From Ehretia macrophylla (lineage: Eukaryota; Streptophyta; Magnoliopsida; Boraginales; Ehretiaceae), in the NCBI GenBank assembly GCA_037974665.1, contig CM075773.1, positions 28,179,853 to 28,243,852 of the forward strand: 64,000 nt of DNA, read 5' to 3'. The position numbers and the translations under genes are program-made. The notes under the pieces were generated by a model. That model saw only the letters and a list, made by a program, of their open reading frames with translations. It ran no database searches and had not been told where the DNA came from. Positions within the stretch are counted from its first letter, which is position 1. Each line of letters opens with the position of its first letter. This document shows, one piece after another, positions 26,591 through 36,843 of the stretch.

Positions 26591-26595
26591 GCACC
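26591..26595. other. Predicted left target-site duplication of A2 (GCACC)
   Basis: The five satellite bases next to the A2 LTR end are GCACC. The second copy should lie next to the A2 5' LTR, which is outside the window, so this is a prediction. Confidence 0.5.
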
Positions 26596-27285
26596 TGTCA
26601 CGCCCCCAACCAGACCTATAGAGGTTAGACTAGGGTGTGATCTAAACATTCACGTTTTTTTATAACTATAACTGATTAACGAAGAATAAGCTTATCCGTT
26701 ACACTAGAACTCCAACAATTATTCAGAAACCGACAACATAACGACTGTAATTGGCTCTTTAGTTTGACCTAATTTTCTAAACGCCTCAAAACTTTCAATC
26801 TCAAATTCGATTCCAACTAAGATTACTATTTATCGCCAATTGATATATCCACTATTTATCTCAAGTCTCGTTTGATTAACACCTAGCATAGCAACTATGT
26901 CTCGTTTATGTGTCAATTCATGTTACACAAGTACCTGTTGGTCTTACCTTACACATAAGTACCTGCTTAAGATTGGATAGATTCATTTTACTAAACCCTT
27001 TGCCTAATACTTCATAAGCCTGTAGTAGTTACTAACCAAAGTAGCAAAATGAGCAAATAGGGTGTCTCTCTAGTTAATATTGGTACAAACCAAAATTAGA
27101 CCCCAAATTACAACGGGGGTCTTTTACAATAACAATAACAACAACATAAGAGATAGTCTTCAAAACAAACATATCGTTCACAAAATAGCCACAGTCAAGT
27201 AAGGCACGTAGGGTAGGCAATCACTCCAAGGAGTCACCAATAGGCACGTTATCCTCAGGTACCTGTTCTTGGTCTTCTTCACCTG

Positions 27286-27319
27286 AGATGATAAAAGATG
27301 GTGAGTCCTTATAAACTCA
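27286..27319 (-). promoter_or_regulatory. TGAGT/ACTCA hairpin followed by CAGGTG, A2
   Basis: On the minus strand TGAGT (27319-27315) and ACTCA (27306-27302) enclose an eight-base loop. About 15 bases later comes CTCAGGTG. It matches the A1 copy at 57914-57953 and sits where families B and C carry a different hairpin before the same CAGGTG. Confidence 0.6.
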
Positions 27320-27591
27320 GTGAGGGGGAAAGAGTAATACGTTTTGAAACTCTTTTTCCGGTTTAACTTATGAAAAACCCTTTTTGAAAGCATGATATAT
27401 AACACAAGTTCATAATGTAATATAAAAGTAAAGGAACACAATTACCCGTCTTTCCTCCCCGAGGTCCTCTAGGAACCAAGCGAGAGTACTTATACACATA
27501 GTGAAAAGGATACGGTGAGCTTTTGCTCTCAATTCATTTCTAGTTTCAGTTGTTGCGGCTGACTTCAAATTATCCACTTATCACGCCAAAT

Positions 27592-27825
27592 GGGTGTACT
27601 CCGGATGTACCCCGAAATCCTATAACCCAACTCTCTGAGGAAGTCTAGCCCCCAAGCGAGAGAGGGAATTGGACAATGGTAGTCATGGTTGCACCGGCAA
27701 GCCCGATGCCGCCTGGTGTGCATGAAACGCCACCACGCCAGAATGAAAGGTTGCAACCTTGTATCCAATGCACATATATAATATTTAACATATCACATTA
27801 GGAGGACAACGAAGTAGGTTGCCTC
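27592..27825 (-). promoter_or_regulatory. Shared LTR structure cassette, copy in A2
   Basis: Read on the minus strand: interrupted hairpin 27801-27825 (arm GAGGCAAC, loop CTACTTC, arm GTTGtCCTC), palindrome AAGGTTGCAACCTT at 27747-27760, a GGCA/TGCC hairpin within the GGCATCGGGCTTGCC block, the GTTGGGTTATAGGATTTCGG block and the GTAC-ATCCGGA-GTAC dyad at about 27593-27613. The same order is found in families B and C. The role is unknown. Confidence 0.75.
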
Positions 27826-28549
27826 TGAGACTTTATAAGATTGCACATTGATAAGTAAACACACAAGGCATACTTTGACATGTAATTTCGCTTATAAAAT
27901 ACATGGAGTTATATGAATATTAAACGGGCAGCCATATAACACATGTAAATCAAGTCATATAACTCATTTCGGGATTCACGTAATCAAGTAATAAGTTTAT
28001 ACAACCATGCAATGATGTCCACATGAGACCGGGTGCAAGAAAAGTCTACTTATCAACATGTAATCATTGGAATCACATTTCAAACATACTTAACATTTCT
28101 TAGGCAGGCTCCACTAATCACACAATTGGACAAAATAACCATAGGATCAACACTTAGCGAGTTTTCATATTCAATAGGGTTTCAATTCATGCTTACACGT
28201 TCGATTAAGCCATAAGTTGTCACGTAATTAAACCCAAGCCATGCATCGATTAATTAAAACATCCTCAATCATCCAAAACAGTCCACACAACATCCAAGTG
28301 CCACAATCCCAAGCATTCAATACCACAAGAGGGGTTACAATAATTTTCAAAGCAAATCACTAGATAAAAACCTCACTGTAATGGTCTGTTTTCCCACAAT
28401 CCTTTAGACAAGCAAACAATCTCCAATTCTAGTGAACAAAATGTCAAATTAAATCTTAATGAGTGATTTAAATCCAGAAACAAACCTCACCTCATTTGGA
28501 TTTCATACTTAGGATTTAGGGCCAAAACCGTGGGACTACGCAAAACTGT

Positions 28550-28970
28550 CCAGATTTAGACACATTACGATTTTTTCTATTTTTGAGGGTGTTAGGGTCA
28601 GAATTGGCTTCGGTCTATTTCTGGAAAAAAATGTCCAGAATTGAAAAATCTAGCAACCTACCAAATTTCATGCATTTTAGATATCATTTACTAAGTCGAA
28701 ACTAGTTCGTTCTACAATTATAGTGAACTGCCAAAAACCTGCTCCATTTTCCCAGATTTTCCAGATTTAGACACCCATCGATGTTTTGCCATTTTGGAGA
28801 CCTTAGAGTCAAAATTTGCCTTGGCCTATTTCTACAAAAAATTATCAGAACCAGTAAAACTAGTCACCTACCAATTTTCATGCATTTTCATCATCTACCA
28901 GGCCAAATTCACTTTGCTCTAAGAAGTCAGAAATCTGCCATTTTCGCGATTTCACCTATCTTCAAATTCT
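28550..28970 (-). repeat. Diverged ~210-bp tandem duplication inside A-family LTR
   Basis: CAGATTTAGACAC at 28551 recurs at 28762, and TTTCATGCATTTT near 28667 recurs at about 28877. The sequence between follows the same order (AGGGTCAGAAT / TAGAGTCAAAA, CTATTTCT, CCTACCAA). The A1 LTR has the matching pair around 56383-56480 and 56590-56700, so the duplication predates the family copies here. Confidence 0.75.
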
Positions 28971-29929
28971 AGCTAAATATCTTGCCATGTATGGTTACAA
29001 AAGCTCATGTACACACATATACCACAAGTATAGAGGTAAAAAAATACATATGAAGGCATGCATGTGGTTTTTGAAAGCTTTTAAAAAAGATTAACCCTCA
29101 CCTTAGCCTATTGACAACAAATGATGCTCAAAACTCTTGAAGATGCACAAATGGACTTCTCTCCTTGTTTGGCCAAGAGATATTGCTTGATTTCCTTAAT
29201 TCCTAGCTGAGTTACCATGTCCTTAGTATGTGCATGTGGTTAGAACAAAAGGGAGATGAAAGAAAAGCTATCAACATACCTAGGGCCGAAATGAGTGTTC
29301 TATGAGCTTGCATGCAAATCTCCTTGCTTCTAGCTTGCTTGGTCGAGCTTCCTAGGGGCCTTGAGTGTCTTGGTGAGCTTTAGGAGGTGAGCTTAAGCTA
29401 TGGTGGTGCTTGAAGCAGCCAATGCTGAGAGGGTGAGAGAAAATGAGAGCAATTGAAATATTTGTGAGGAGTGAAGTGTTTGTGTGTGAGTGTGTCGGCC
29501 TAGGGTTTGTAAAAGCTGAATTGTTTTGTTCTTTTGATCAATTTTTGAATTGTGAGGAGACATAAGGTGATTTGGCTGAGGAAGTGAAGCATTGGGTAGG
29601 ATGTTAAGGAATTTTTTTTTATGCTTTGTGTCTTGTGTGTGTCATAGGTTGTCTAGAATCATTTTGAAATTATGTAAGGCTAGTCAAAAGGCCTTGGCGG
29701 CCGAAATTAGCATGCTAGAATTGAGCAATTTGTGTTGTTTTTAATTGTATCATGTGACATTATAGTATTAGTGTTATAGGTTTTTGTGTGCATAAGTTTT
29801 TGGTAGGAATAAAGAATGTTTAGTGTTTAGTAAAATTTTGTCTTCTAGTGCATTGACTTAGCATTTTAATATTAGTTAGTGGAGTTTGTAGGATTAATTA
29901 ATAATCTAGTGCTTCGTGTAAGATGATTT

Positions 29930-30165
29930 CTTGATTAGCGTGCGGGCACGCTTTCCTAGGTTTAGGGCACGCACTACGAGGTAAAGCACGAACTACGAGA
30001 TGAATGCATGTTTTCCAAGTAAATGCATGCAACTCTAAACGAATGCACGTAATTCAATGCAAGGCACATAAAATGAGACACGACTCTTAAACCTAGGTCA
30101 AAGCACACAATTCGAGGTTAGGGCACACGAAACGAGGTATCACACGCAAATCGAGGTTGGGCCTC
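29930..30165 (-). repeat. CpG-rich degenerate short-unit array at LTR start, A2
   Basis: Units of about 19-24 bases of the form ACCTCGnnTTGCGTGCCT repeat roughly ten times over the first ~230 bp of the LTR. The same zone opens the A3 LTR (54150-54375) and both A1 LTRs. Units are too diverged for an exact count. Confidence 0.6.
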
Positions 30166-30168
30166 ACA

Positions 30169-30203
30169 TCCTCCACTCCTTAAAATAATTTCGTCTCGAA
30201 ATT
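30169..30203 (-). promoter_or_regulatory. A2 polypurine tract and upstream hairpin
   Basis: On the minus strand AAGGAGTGGAGGA (30181-30169) directly precedes the LTR and is the plus-strand primer site. Just before it AATTTCG (30203-30197) and CGAAATT (30193-30187) form a perfect seven-base stem with a three-base loop. The stem follows the pol stop, so it is not kept by coding. Confidence 0.85.
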
Positions 30204-30208
30204 CAATA

Positions 30209-30619
30209 TTACCTTTGAAATAATGCCAGATACTGTTGCTTCATCTGGTCTCGTCTTTCCCACGTTGCTTCTTCAACTCCATGGTGATCCCACAACACTT
30301 TCACCATTGGTATCGACTTGTTGCGTAATTCCCGATCTTGCTCGTCTAGGATCCGAATAGGCTTTTCTTCATAATATAAGTTCTCCCGAAGCTGCAATGG
30401 TTCTGGCTTCAAAATATGCGATAGATCAGGGTGATACTTCCGTAGCATTGAAACATGAAAGACGTCGTGAATATTGGAGAGGTTTTGGGGTAGTTCCAAA
30501 CGATACGCCAATTTGCCAACCTTCTCAATTATGCCAAATGGTCCTACAAATCTCGGGCTCAACTTTCCACCCTTGTCGTGTTTAATCAGTCCCCTCTGAG
30601 GTGATAACTTCAAGAACAC
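30209..30619 (-). pseudogene. A2 integrase C-terminus and chromodomain
   Basis: The 136-residue open frame starts in the integrase C-terminal part (VFLKLSPQRG in the family), has the GPF/GKLAYRLELP motif typical of the GPY/F module around residues 25-50, then DVFHVSMLRKYHPD. A chromodomain follows at about residues 80-133, with YEEKPIRILD, VKVLW and EEATWERRDQM. In chromoviruses this domain directs integration to methylated histone H3 chromatin. This stretch is open to its own stop, but it is cut off from the rest of pol by upstream breaks. Confidence 0.9.
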
Positions 30620-31470
30620 CTTGTCGCCGATCTCAAACTCTAGACTCCGTCTCCGTCGGTCTGCATAACTTTTCTACCTGCTTTGGGCGGTAAGCATCCG
30701 TTTCCGGATAAGGTGGACATTATCAACAGTCTTCATAAGTTCAGGTAGAAGAATCGGGTCAAAATTCTTCGTCTCACCTATTTCACCCCAGTATATTAGG
30801 GATCGACACTTACGTCCATACAATGCCTCAAATGGGGCCATCCCGATAGTGGCCTGATAGCTGTTATTATAAGTGAACTCCGCTAGGGACATATATTTCT
30901 CCCAACCTTTTTCAAAGTCTAAAACACACGCCCTCAGCATATCCTCCAGAATCTAAATAGTTCTCTCAGATTTTCCATCAGTCTGAGGGTGATAAGCTGT
31001 ACTAAAATTCAACTTCGTTCCCAAAGCTTCTTGCAATCTCTTCCAAAATCAGGAAGTAAAATGAGGATCCATATCCGACACAATACTCATAGGCATCCTG
31101 TGCAACCTTACAATATCTGCCACATACATATCTCCCAGTTTCTCAAGGCTATCCTCCTTGTTTATCGGTAAGAAGTGAGCTGACTTGGTCAATCTATCCA
31201 CTATGACCCAAACAGCGTCATGACCCTTTTGTGACCTGGGCAGGTCCATGACAAAGTCCATAGTTATATGTTCCCATTTCCATCGGGGAATTTCCAACGG
31301 TTGAAGTAAACCTGCCAATCGTTGATGTTCTGCTTTGACTCTCTGGCAAGTCAAACATCATGCCACAAACTCCGTGATCTCCCTCTTCATGTTATTCCAC
31401 CAATAGTGTTGTTTCAAATCCCGGTACATCTTTGTTCCGCCGGGGTGAATAGTATATCTCAAATTATGGG
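30620..31470 (-). pseudogene. A2 integrase core, with stops
   Basis: Minus-strand reading gives the [11 protein letters not shown] end of the zinc-binding part and [10 protein letters not shown] with the first catalytic Asp. IVSDMDPHFTS follows with the second Asp, then [12 protein letters not shown] with the Glu, so the DD35E triad is still present as residues. The frame is broken by a TGA after HFTS, where A1 has CGA, and by a TAG after SERTI, where a CAG codon is expected. Both are C-to-T changes. Integrase would insert the cDNA; this copy cannot be made whole. Confidence 0.88.
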
Positions 31471-32185
31471 CTTATTCAAGAATCTTCTTTTTCAACTCTG
31501 GGTTATTAGGAACACAAATTCGACTCCTAAATCTCCAAATACAATCATCATGGAACTTGAAATCTGTGTTGCTCTCTTTAATCTTCTGAAACTGTTGGTC
31601 CTTCTGTTGAGCCTCTCGTAATTCAGACAACAAGGTCGATTGAACTTGTGCAGTGGCAAATAATAACCCTTTTTGAGTCAATTGTGGATTCCACAAAAAT
31701 GCTTCCTCTAACAACTCCTGCACCTTAACTTCCAGTTTTGCCATGCTCGCTTTCCGACTTAAGGCATCTGCAACTACATTTGCTTTACCAGGCACATAAT
31801 TGATTGTGCAGTTATAATCATCCAAAAGCTCCATCCACCGTCTTCGCCTCTTATCAACTCCTTTTGTGAGAACAAGTACTTCAAGCTCTTGTGATCAGTA
31901 AACACCTCAAACTTGTTACCCCACAGATAGTGCCTCTATTTCTTGAGTGCAAACACAATAGCCGCCAACTCCAAATCATGTGTCGGGTAATTCAATTTAT
32001 ACGATTTCAGTTTCGGTTTCCTAGAGGCATATGCAATCACTCTACCATTTTGCATTAACATACAACCCAGTCCTTTCTTAGAAGCACCACTATAGATTAC
32101 AAAGCCTTGACTCCCTTCAGGCAATGCAAGAACAGGTGCAGTAGGCAATCTTTTCTTCAATTCTTGAAAGCTGTTCTCACACTTC
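31471..32185 (-). pseudogene. A2 RNase H and integrase N-terminal region
   Basis: Reading on the minus strand gives [34 protein letters not shown] and the VPGKANVVADALSRK end of RNase H. It runs on into the linker and the LKKKILE start of the integrase zinc region. The first catalytic Asp of RNase H (YSDAS in A1) is Gly here (YSGAS), so activity should be lost. There is a short frame break between 31835 and 31935. RNase H removes the RNA template during reverse transcription. Confidence 0.88.
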
Positions 32186-32877
32186 TCATCCTACACGAAC
32201 TTTGTTTTCTTTTGAGTGAGCTTTGTAAGCGGTCATGCAATCTTTGAGAAATCCTTCACGAACCTCCGATAATAGCCGGTTAAACCAAGAAAACTCCGAA
32301 CCTCCGTAAAATTTTCCAGCTTCTTCCAAGACATCACCGTTTCTATCTTTGCTAGGTCCACCGCTATTCCCTCTTGGGATATGATGTGCCCCAAGAATGC
32401 AATCTGTCACAACCAAAATTCGCATTTGCTAAACTTCGCATATAATTGGTGCTCTCGAAGTTTCTACAATACCAATCGCAGATGTTGTTGATGCTCAGCC
32501 TCAGATTTTGAGTATACCAAAATATCATCAATAAAGATCACCACAAATTGGTCCAAATAGGGTTGAAACACACTGTACATCAAGTCCATAAAAGTTGCAG
32601 GGGCATTAGTTAGCCCAAATGGCATCACCACAAATTCATAATGCCCATATCTCATCCTGAAAGCCGATTTAGGTACATCCTCGTTTTTTATCCGCAACTG
32701 ATAGTACCCTTGCCTCAAGTCGAGCTTCAAATACACTTTATCTCCTTGAAGTTGATCAAACAACTCGTTGATCAGTGGAAGTGGGTATTTATTCTTGACG
32801 ATCACTTGGTTCAATCCTCAGTAATCGATGCATAGCCTCAACATTCCGTCTTTCTTCTTTACAAATAGGACTGGTGC
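32186..32877 (-). pseudogene. A2 reverse transcriptase palm and connection
   Basis: The part 32464-32814 reads [58 protein letters not shown] and [20 protein letters not shown]. This gives the LDLRxGYx[10 protein letters not shown] and FIDD boxes of Ty3/gypsy RT; the two Asp of FIDD are catalytic. The following 32186-32463 carries the connection (FLGHII-like, [24 protein letters not shown]) in a shifted or stopped frame. The N-terminal end is cut at 32877 by insertion of C1. Confidence 0.9.
32873..32877. other. Left target-site duplication of C1 (GGTGC)
   Basis: GGTGC precedes the C1 LTR start TGTGACACC at 32878. After the right LTR the sequence is GGTGACCCC, where the uninterrupted A1 copy (opposite strand) implies GGTGCACCCC. 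The right duplication therefore appears to have lost one base. Confidence 0.7.
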
Positions 32878-35176
32878 TGTGACACCCCGAACCCAGCACT
32901 TCATTAATTGCATTCATTAAATAGTTAATTTGGATGTAACTTAGCTAATTACTTTTTATTTTTATAAACCATATTTTCATAAATTCAATTGTTTCTTTTC
33001 ATGCATTTTATATTTTTATAAAATACTACATATTTTTAGGGGACTACAGCCCCTGACTATAAGTGCATTGCATATCAGGATAAACGAGAAAAAATTCGCG
33101 AAATGTCTGATGAATAGTATAAGAGGGATTTTTTTCCCAGATTTTTTTCAGATTTTTGGCATTTGTTTTGCTGAAATTTGATCACCCAAATGACCCTTTT
33201 TCCCTTACTAAAATGCCTTAATTATTTGACCTACCATTTGACCTTCTCATGATAATAATAGAAGCCAAGAACAAAAAAAAAAAGAGTCAAAAAATGGCCA
33301 AAAAATAGTTACGGGAATAGTAACTTTTTCTTGCAAAATTGCTATAGTTGGTCATTTCCATCCATTCCAAGCTTGAATCTTGAGTTCTTGAACATGTTTA
33401 CACCTTCTTCAAGCTTCTCTAGCCTTGTGTGGTAAGAATTTCATCTTATTTTTGTATTTGAAAATTTTGTACCTAAACTTTATTTTTTTTAGGATTTGTT
33501 GAGATATTACTTGGTTATGCTTGTTTATGCTTAAATTAATCTTATTAATGATCATAGAGCATACTTTTGTGGTTAGATAGCATTTTGAATAGTTGAAAAT
33601 GGAGTTGGAGCTTTGAGGAAGAGATGAATAGTGAAATTTCTAGGGTTCTGAAAATTTGTGCAATTTAATTTGATTCAATGCTTCTAGTAGTTGCTAATTA
33701 GGTCCTTGAGCGTGGAAAAAATGTTAGTTGCACTTGCCATGTACAAAATTTGAATAATTTGATCAAATTAGGCTACTTTAATAAGGGGTTTCGGGGTTAA
33801 CTCAAATCCGGGCACGTTTTAAGGTTATGACTAATCTTTATTAAGTATTGAAGCTTTAGAAGTGCCTTCGTTTTGCTTGTTTGGATTTCGAAATTGGTAC
33901 TTGTAGTGTAAACGCACAAAGAGAAAATTGGGGATTTAATGGTAAACGAGGTTTAACGGGTGAACTCGAGGGTCCTTGGGGTGTTATAAGGTGTGATTTG
34001 AAGGATATGATAACTTGTTTGGGAATCTTGAACCTTGCCTTTTGATTTGAAACTTAATAGCAAAGTTTGACAAAAGGGGATTTCGGGTTGAAAGTGAATC
34101 CGAGTGCATTTGGGCATTAGGGCTAGTGTCTAGTAAGTGATGAGGTGCTAGAAATGTATTCGCTTCGCTTAGTTGAGCTCCGATTAGAGTACTTGTAATG
34201 TAATGCATAAAGAGGCAAATTTGGGCTTTTCGGGTAATTGTACTTTAAAGTGAGATTTCAAGGGCTTAAGTGGTGCCATTAAGTGTCATTAGAGATTTTG
34301 TATAGTTAGATTTAAGGTTCGTTATCTTGTGTGAAGTTTAGAGCTTATTTTGTTAGCATTTAGAAGGAGAATTGTTAGATTTCTTGTGAATTACTTGAAT
34401 TAGTTGCATTAGTAGTTATTATATTGTTATGTTTGCTCTAATTGATTATGATAGAGTTATATGTTATATAAGTGTGAAGTTTATGACCTAAATACCAAGC
34501 ATGTGAAAAGTGTCTAAATGAAGCTTATGTGAATTAGTTAAGCTTATTGCATAAGTAGTTATTTGAATTGTTATACTTGTTATAATTGTTATATTTGTCT
34601 ATTGATTGAGTTATAAAATATAAATTGGGAAAAATGAGTATGATAACTTGAATTATCTTGTAATTAGCTAGAGTTGAGTTTAGACAAATGGTTAGCTTGT
34701 TGAACATGTAAGTTGAAATGGGAGGTGATTGGCTGCCATTTAGCTAACTAAATGGAATTAGGGCCTTGTCCATGCTAATGCTAAAAAGCAAAGAATGCTT
34801 CTTGTCATATCCTCTAAGTTAGTTAAGATAATGCATGTCTAGAGATTTTAGAGTTTGATATTGTGACATGAACTTGTAGAACTAGCTAATTAATTGCATG
34901 ATTAGCATTCTTAACTCATGTTATTTGTGCATGGTCAATCAGATGAATGTAGAATGATTTTATTGCATAACTGCCTAACTAGAAATTGAAGAGAATTGAT
35001 GCCATGGGAGAAGGTTCAAATGAGAGTTTGGCAAAGTTTTGTATGTTTGGCTTCCTAAAGATGAGGGACCTGCATCCTTACGTGCATTATAGTTTATTTT
35101 TTTTCTAAAATAGTATATTGTTTAGTATAATTACGTAATTGATATATGCTTATTGTTGCTAAATTGTAACTTGGTG

Positions 35177-35440
35177 CGAGAACAACTCACTTTTGTCCTT
35201 AAATGTGTTTCTTGATTATATTGTCATTGTTATCATTCTTGCATTGTATCGTGGTTGCGCAACCTCATTGTCGCGACGGATGCGATGGCCTCGCTGGGCG
35301 GCATCGGGCTTGCCAATGTTGGTTGCCTTAGCTCCGTCTACTATTCCCTCACTCGCCTGGTCCGGAGATTGCCAGAGGGTGTTGGGTCGTAGGATCGGGT
35401 ACATCCGGAGTACCCATTGGTGTAAGGGATGCCGGCATAT
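35177..35440 (+). promoter_or_regulatory. Shared LTR structure cassette, C1 5' LTR
   Basis: Contains palindrome GGTTGCGCAACC (35253-35264), the GGCATCGGGCTTGCC block, GTTGGGTCGTAGGAT, and a GGGTAC-ATCCGGA-GTACCC hairpin (35397-35415) with a perfect six-base stem. The first hairpin of the cassette is weak in this family (ACAACTCACTTTTGT near 35182). The end has TGCCGGCATATC. Confidence 0.75.
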
Positions 35441-35610
35441 CAAGATTGAGATCGTGGTTCGTGGATCGGGGATCGAAGATTTGGAGTGATAAGGGTTATC
35501 GATTGTATCCTTTTAAAATGTGGTTTTAGACTTGTTATTCAGTGTTTCTCTATTGTATTATTTGTGTTAAGTTGCTGCATTGCCCGCCCCCGGTACACCT
35601 TATCCTTCAC

Positions 35611-35655
35611 TGAGCAATTGTGATTGCTCATACCTCGCTAAACATGTTTCAGGTG
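35611..35655 (+). promoter_or_regulatory. TGAGCAAT/ATTGCTCA hairpin and CAGGTG, C1 5' LTR
   Basis: TGAGCAAT (35611-35618) and ATTGCTCA (35623-35630) form a perfect eight-base stem with loop TGTG. About 20 bases later comes TTTCAGGTGG. The 3' LTR copy at 39578-39597 has TAGGCAAT and so one mismatch. Confidence 0.7.
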
Positions 35656-36253
35656 GTGCAGTTGGAGGAATTGCCTTGGTTGCTGTGTACTATTACTTGA
35701 GATTGGAGTGATTACTTGCTAAACTGTAGAAGACCTTGCTTGTCTACTTTATGTTCTATTTTGGAGCCTAAGGGCTTATATATATATATATATTTGAGTG
35801 GTTGCAAATTTGAAAGCTAAGTGGATGTAGTAAATGTTATGGAATTGTGGCATGTAATAACTTATGCTTCTGCTTCTAGCTACGTTGCATGCTTGGGTGT
35901 GAATGAATGGATGTATGGTTGGCTTTAATTTCTAAGAATGTTTAATTGCTAACAAAGAATGGTATGATAAGCGAATGAAGACAAAGATTTTATGACTATG
36001 GTTGCATGCTTGTATGTGTTTATATTGTCTTGTGTTGCTTAAGGCTCGGATGGTCTTAAAGTTGGGATTTCAATTAGAAATGTTGTTCCTTTTGCTTCGT
36101 GTTTTATTTGAATGCTTACAGGTTTCCAGAATGTCTGTGGTACAGGGGAGACTCTATCCGTTTTCCCATAAAATTTTGAGTCCGGGTTGGAATTGGGTTG
36201 TGATTAGTATGGTTAATAGAAGTCCCGGTTCCGTGAGGAATCGGGGCATTACA

Positions 36254-36843
36254 GAAGTGGTATAAGAGCTTAGCTAGTTAGCTAGGCGCAAGCCGGGAGA
36301 GGGTCTTCGGCTTGTGGGGGTAGGGGCCGTAGTGTCAATGTGTTTAGGTGGTGTATGTGCATGTCTTATGTGATAAGAGAGTTAATGTGATCAATATGCT
36401 TATGTGATCAACATGTTTTATTTGTTGAGTGAACTAGTTATGGTTTATGTGCTTGTGTGATAAGTGAAATGGATGTGGTTAACGTGCTTGATGTGTTTAC
36501 ATGTTCAATGTGTTTATGTGATTAATGCGAGCTATGTGATTAATGTGCCTTGTGTGAATTATGTGCTCTGTGTACTTGAGTGCTCGATATGCTTTATATG
36601 ACTAATATGCATATGTGATTAACTCGTTTTATGTGAAGTTGTTGTTTAAATAACTTAGTAGTTTATAATTTGTATATGTGAACTTGTTGCTTATGTGACT
36701 TTACTTGTTATAAATTGCTAACGTGATCAATGTGTTTTATTTGTTAAGCATGCTTACGTGAAACAATGTGTTTTATGTATGAGGGTAGCTCGCTTGTATG
36801 TGTAAGAAATTGCGAGGACGCAATTTTTGTAAGGAGGGGAGGA
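36254..36843 (+). other. C1 internal region, no coding
   Basis: After GAAG comes the primer site TGGTATAAGAGC (36258-36269), one base off the initiator tRNA-Met complement TGGTATCAGAGC. Then follows a GT-rich zone with many degenerate copies of TATGTGATnAATGTG. One stretch (ATGCTTATGTGATCAACATG near 36398) closely matches the A1 leader (GTGCTTATGTGATTAACATG near 58779), suggesting that the leader of a coding element was kept. No open frame longer than 60 codons is seen. Confidence 0.8.
36807..36843 (+). promoter_or_regulatory. C1 pre-PPT hairpin and polypurine tract
   Basis: AAATTGCG (36807-36814), loop AGGA, CGCAATTT (36819-36826) form a perfect eight-base stem. AAGGAGGGGAGGA (36831-36843) then abuts the 3' LTR. 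Compared with A1 and A2 the stem has changed T:A to G:C at one pair, so pairing is kept. Confidence 0.88.

Larger units (their letters stand above)
11667..26595 (-). repeat. Satellite array, same ~341-bp monomer, inverted block
   Basis: About 44 copies of the same monomer in the opposite orientation; the landmark now reads CCCATAACTTTTGATCC. A monomer variant carrying GACCAGGTATCCGTC-like sequence recurs near 15930, 16275, 17655, 19015, 20015, 21380, 23070, 24425 and 26130. Most steps are close to 3, 4 or 5 monomers, so there is a loose higher-order repeat. The two longest open frames, at 17075-17698 and 21076-21735, lie wholly in monomers and carry no known domain. The block ends abruptly where element A2 begins. 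Confidence 0.96.
26596..30168 (-). mobile_element. A2 3' LTR (3573 bp)
   Basis: On the minus strand the LTR starts TGTGAGGCCCAACC at 30168 and ends GGGGGCGTGACA at 26596, giving TG...CA ends. Limits agree with the A1 5' LTR and the A3 solo LTR. In LTR order it holds a CpG-rich short-unit repeat zone (29930-30165), a purine/pyrimidine-rich part, a ~210-bp internal duplication (28550-28970), the shared hairpin cassette (27592-27825) and the TGAGT/ACTCA hairpin with CAGGTG (27286-27319). There is no protein-coding gene; short open frames here do not match any domain. Confidence 0.93.
32878..36253 (+). mobile_element. C1 5' LTR (3376 bp)
   Basis: Starts TGTGACACCCCGAACC and ends GGGGCATTACA. It holds an AGGGG-ACTACAG-CCCCT hairpin near 33041, a shared hairpin cassette (35177-35440), a perfect TGAGCAAT/ATTGCTCA hairpin (35611-35630) followed by CAGGTG, and a TA run (35777-35793) that could be a TATA box or a simple microsatellite. 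Open frames such as 35193-35489 lie over the cassette and are not genes. Otherwise AT-rich sequence with nothing recognised. Confidence 0.93.

Noticed and set aside
1..26595. CRISPR-like array
   Set aside because: Units are 341 bp, contiguous, without unique spacers, in a plant-type setting.
35193..35489. 98-codon open frame in the C1 5' LTR with partial counterparts in other LTRs (45086-45328, 49451-49693)
   Set aside because: Likeness between copies comes from the shared DNA cassette and palindromes; the frame is not kept across families and both strands show similar short frames.
35777..35793. TATA box from the (TA)n run in C1 LTR
   Set aside because: Could equally be a microsatellite; unit number differs between the two LTRs and no start-site data exist. 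Mentioned in the LTR entry only.
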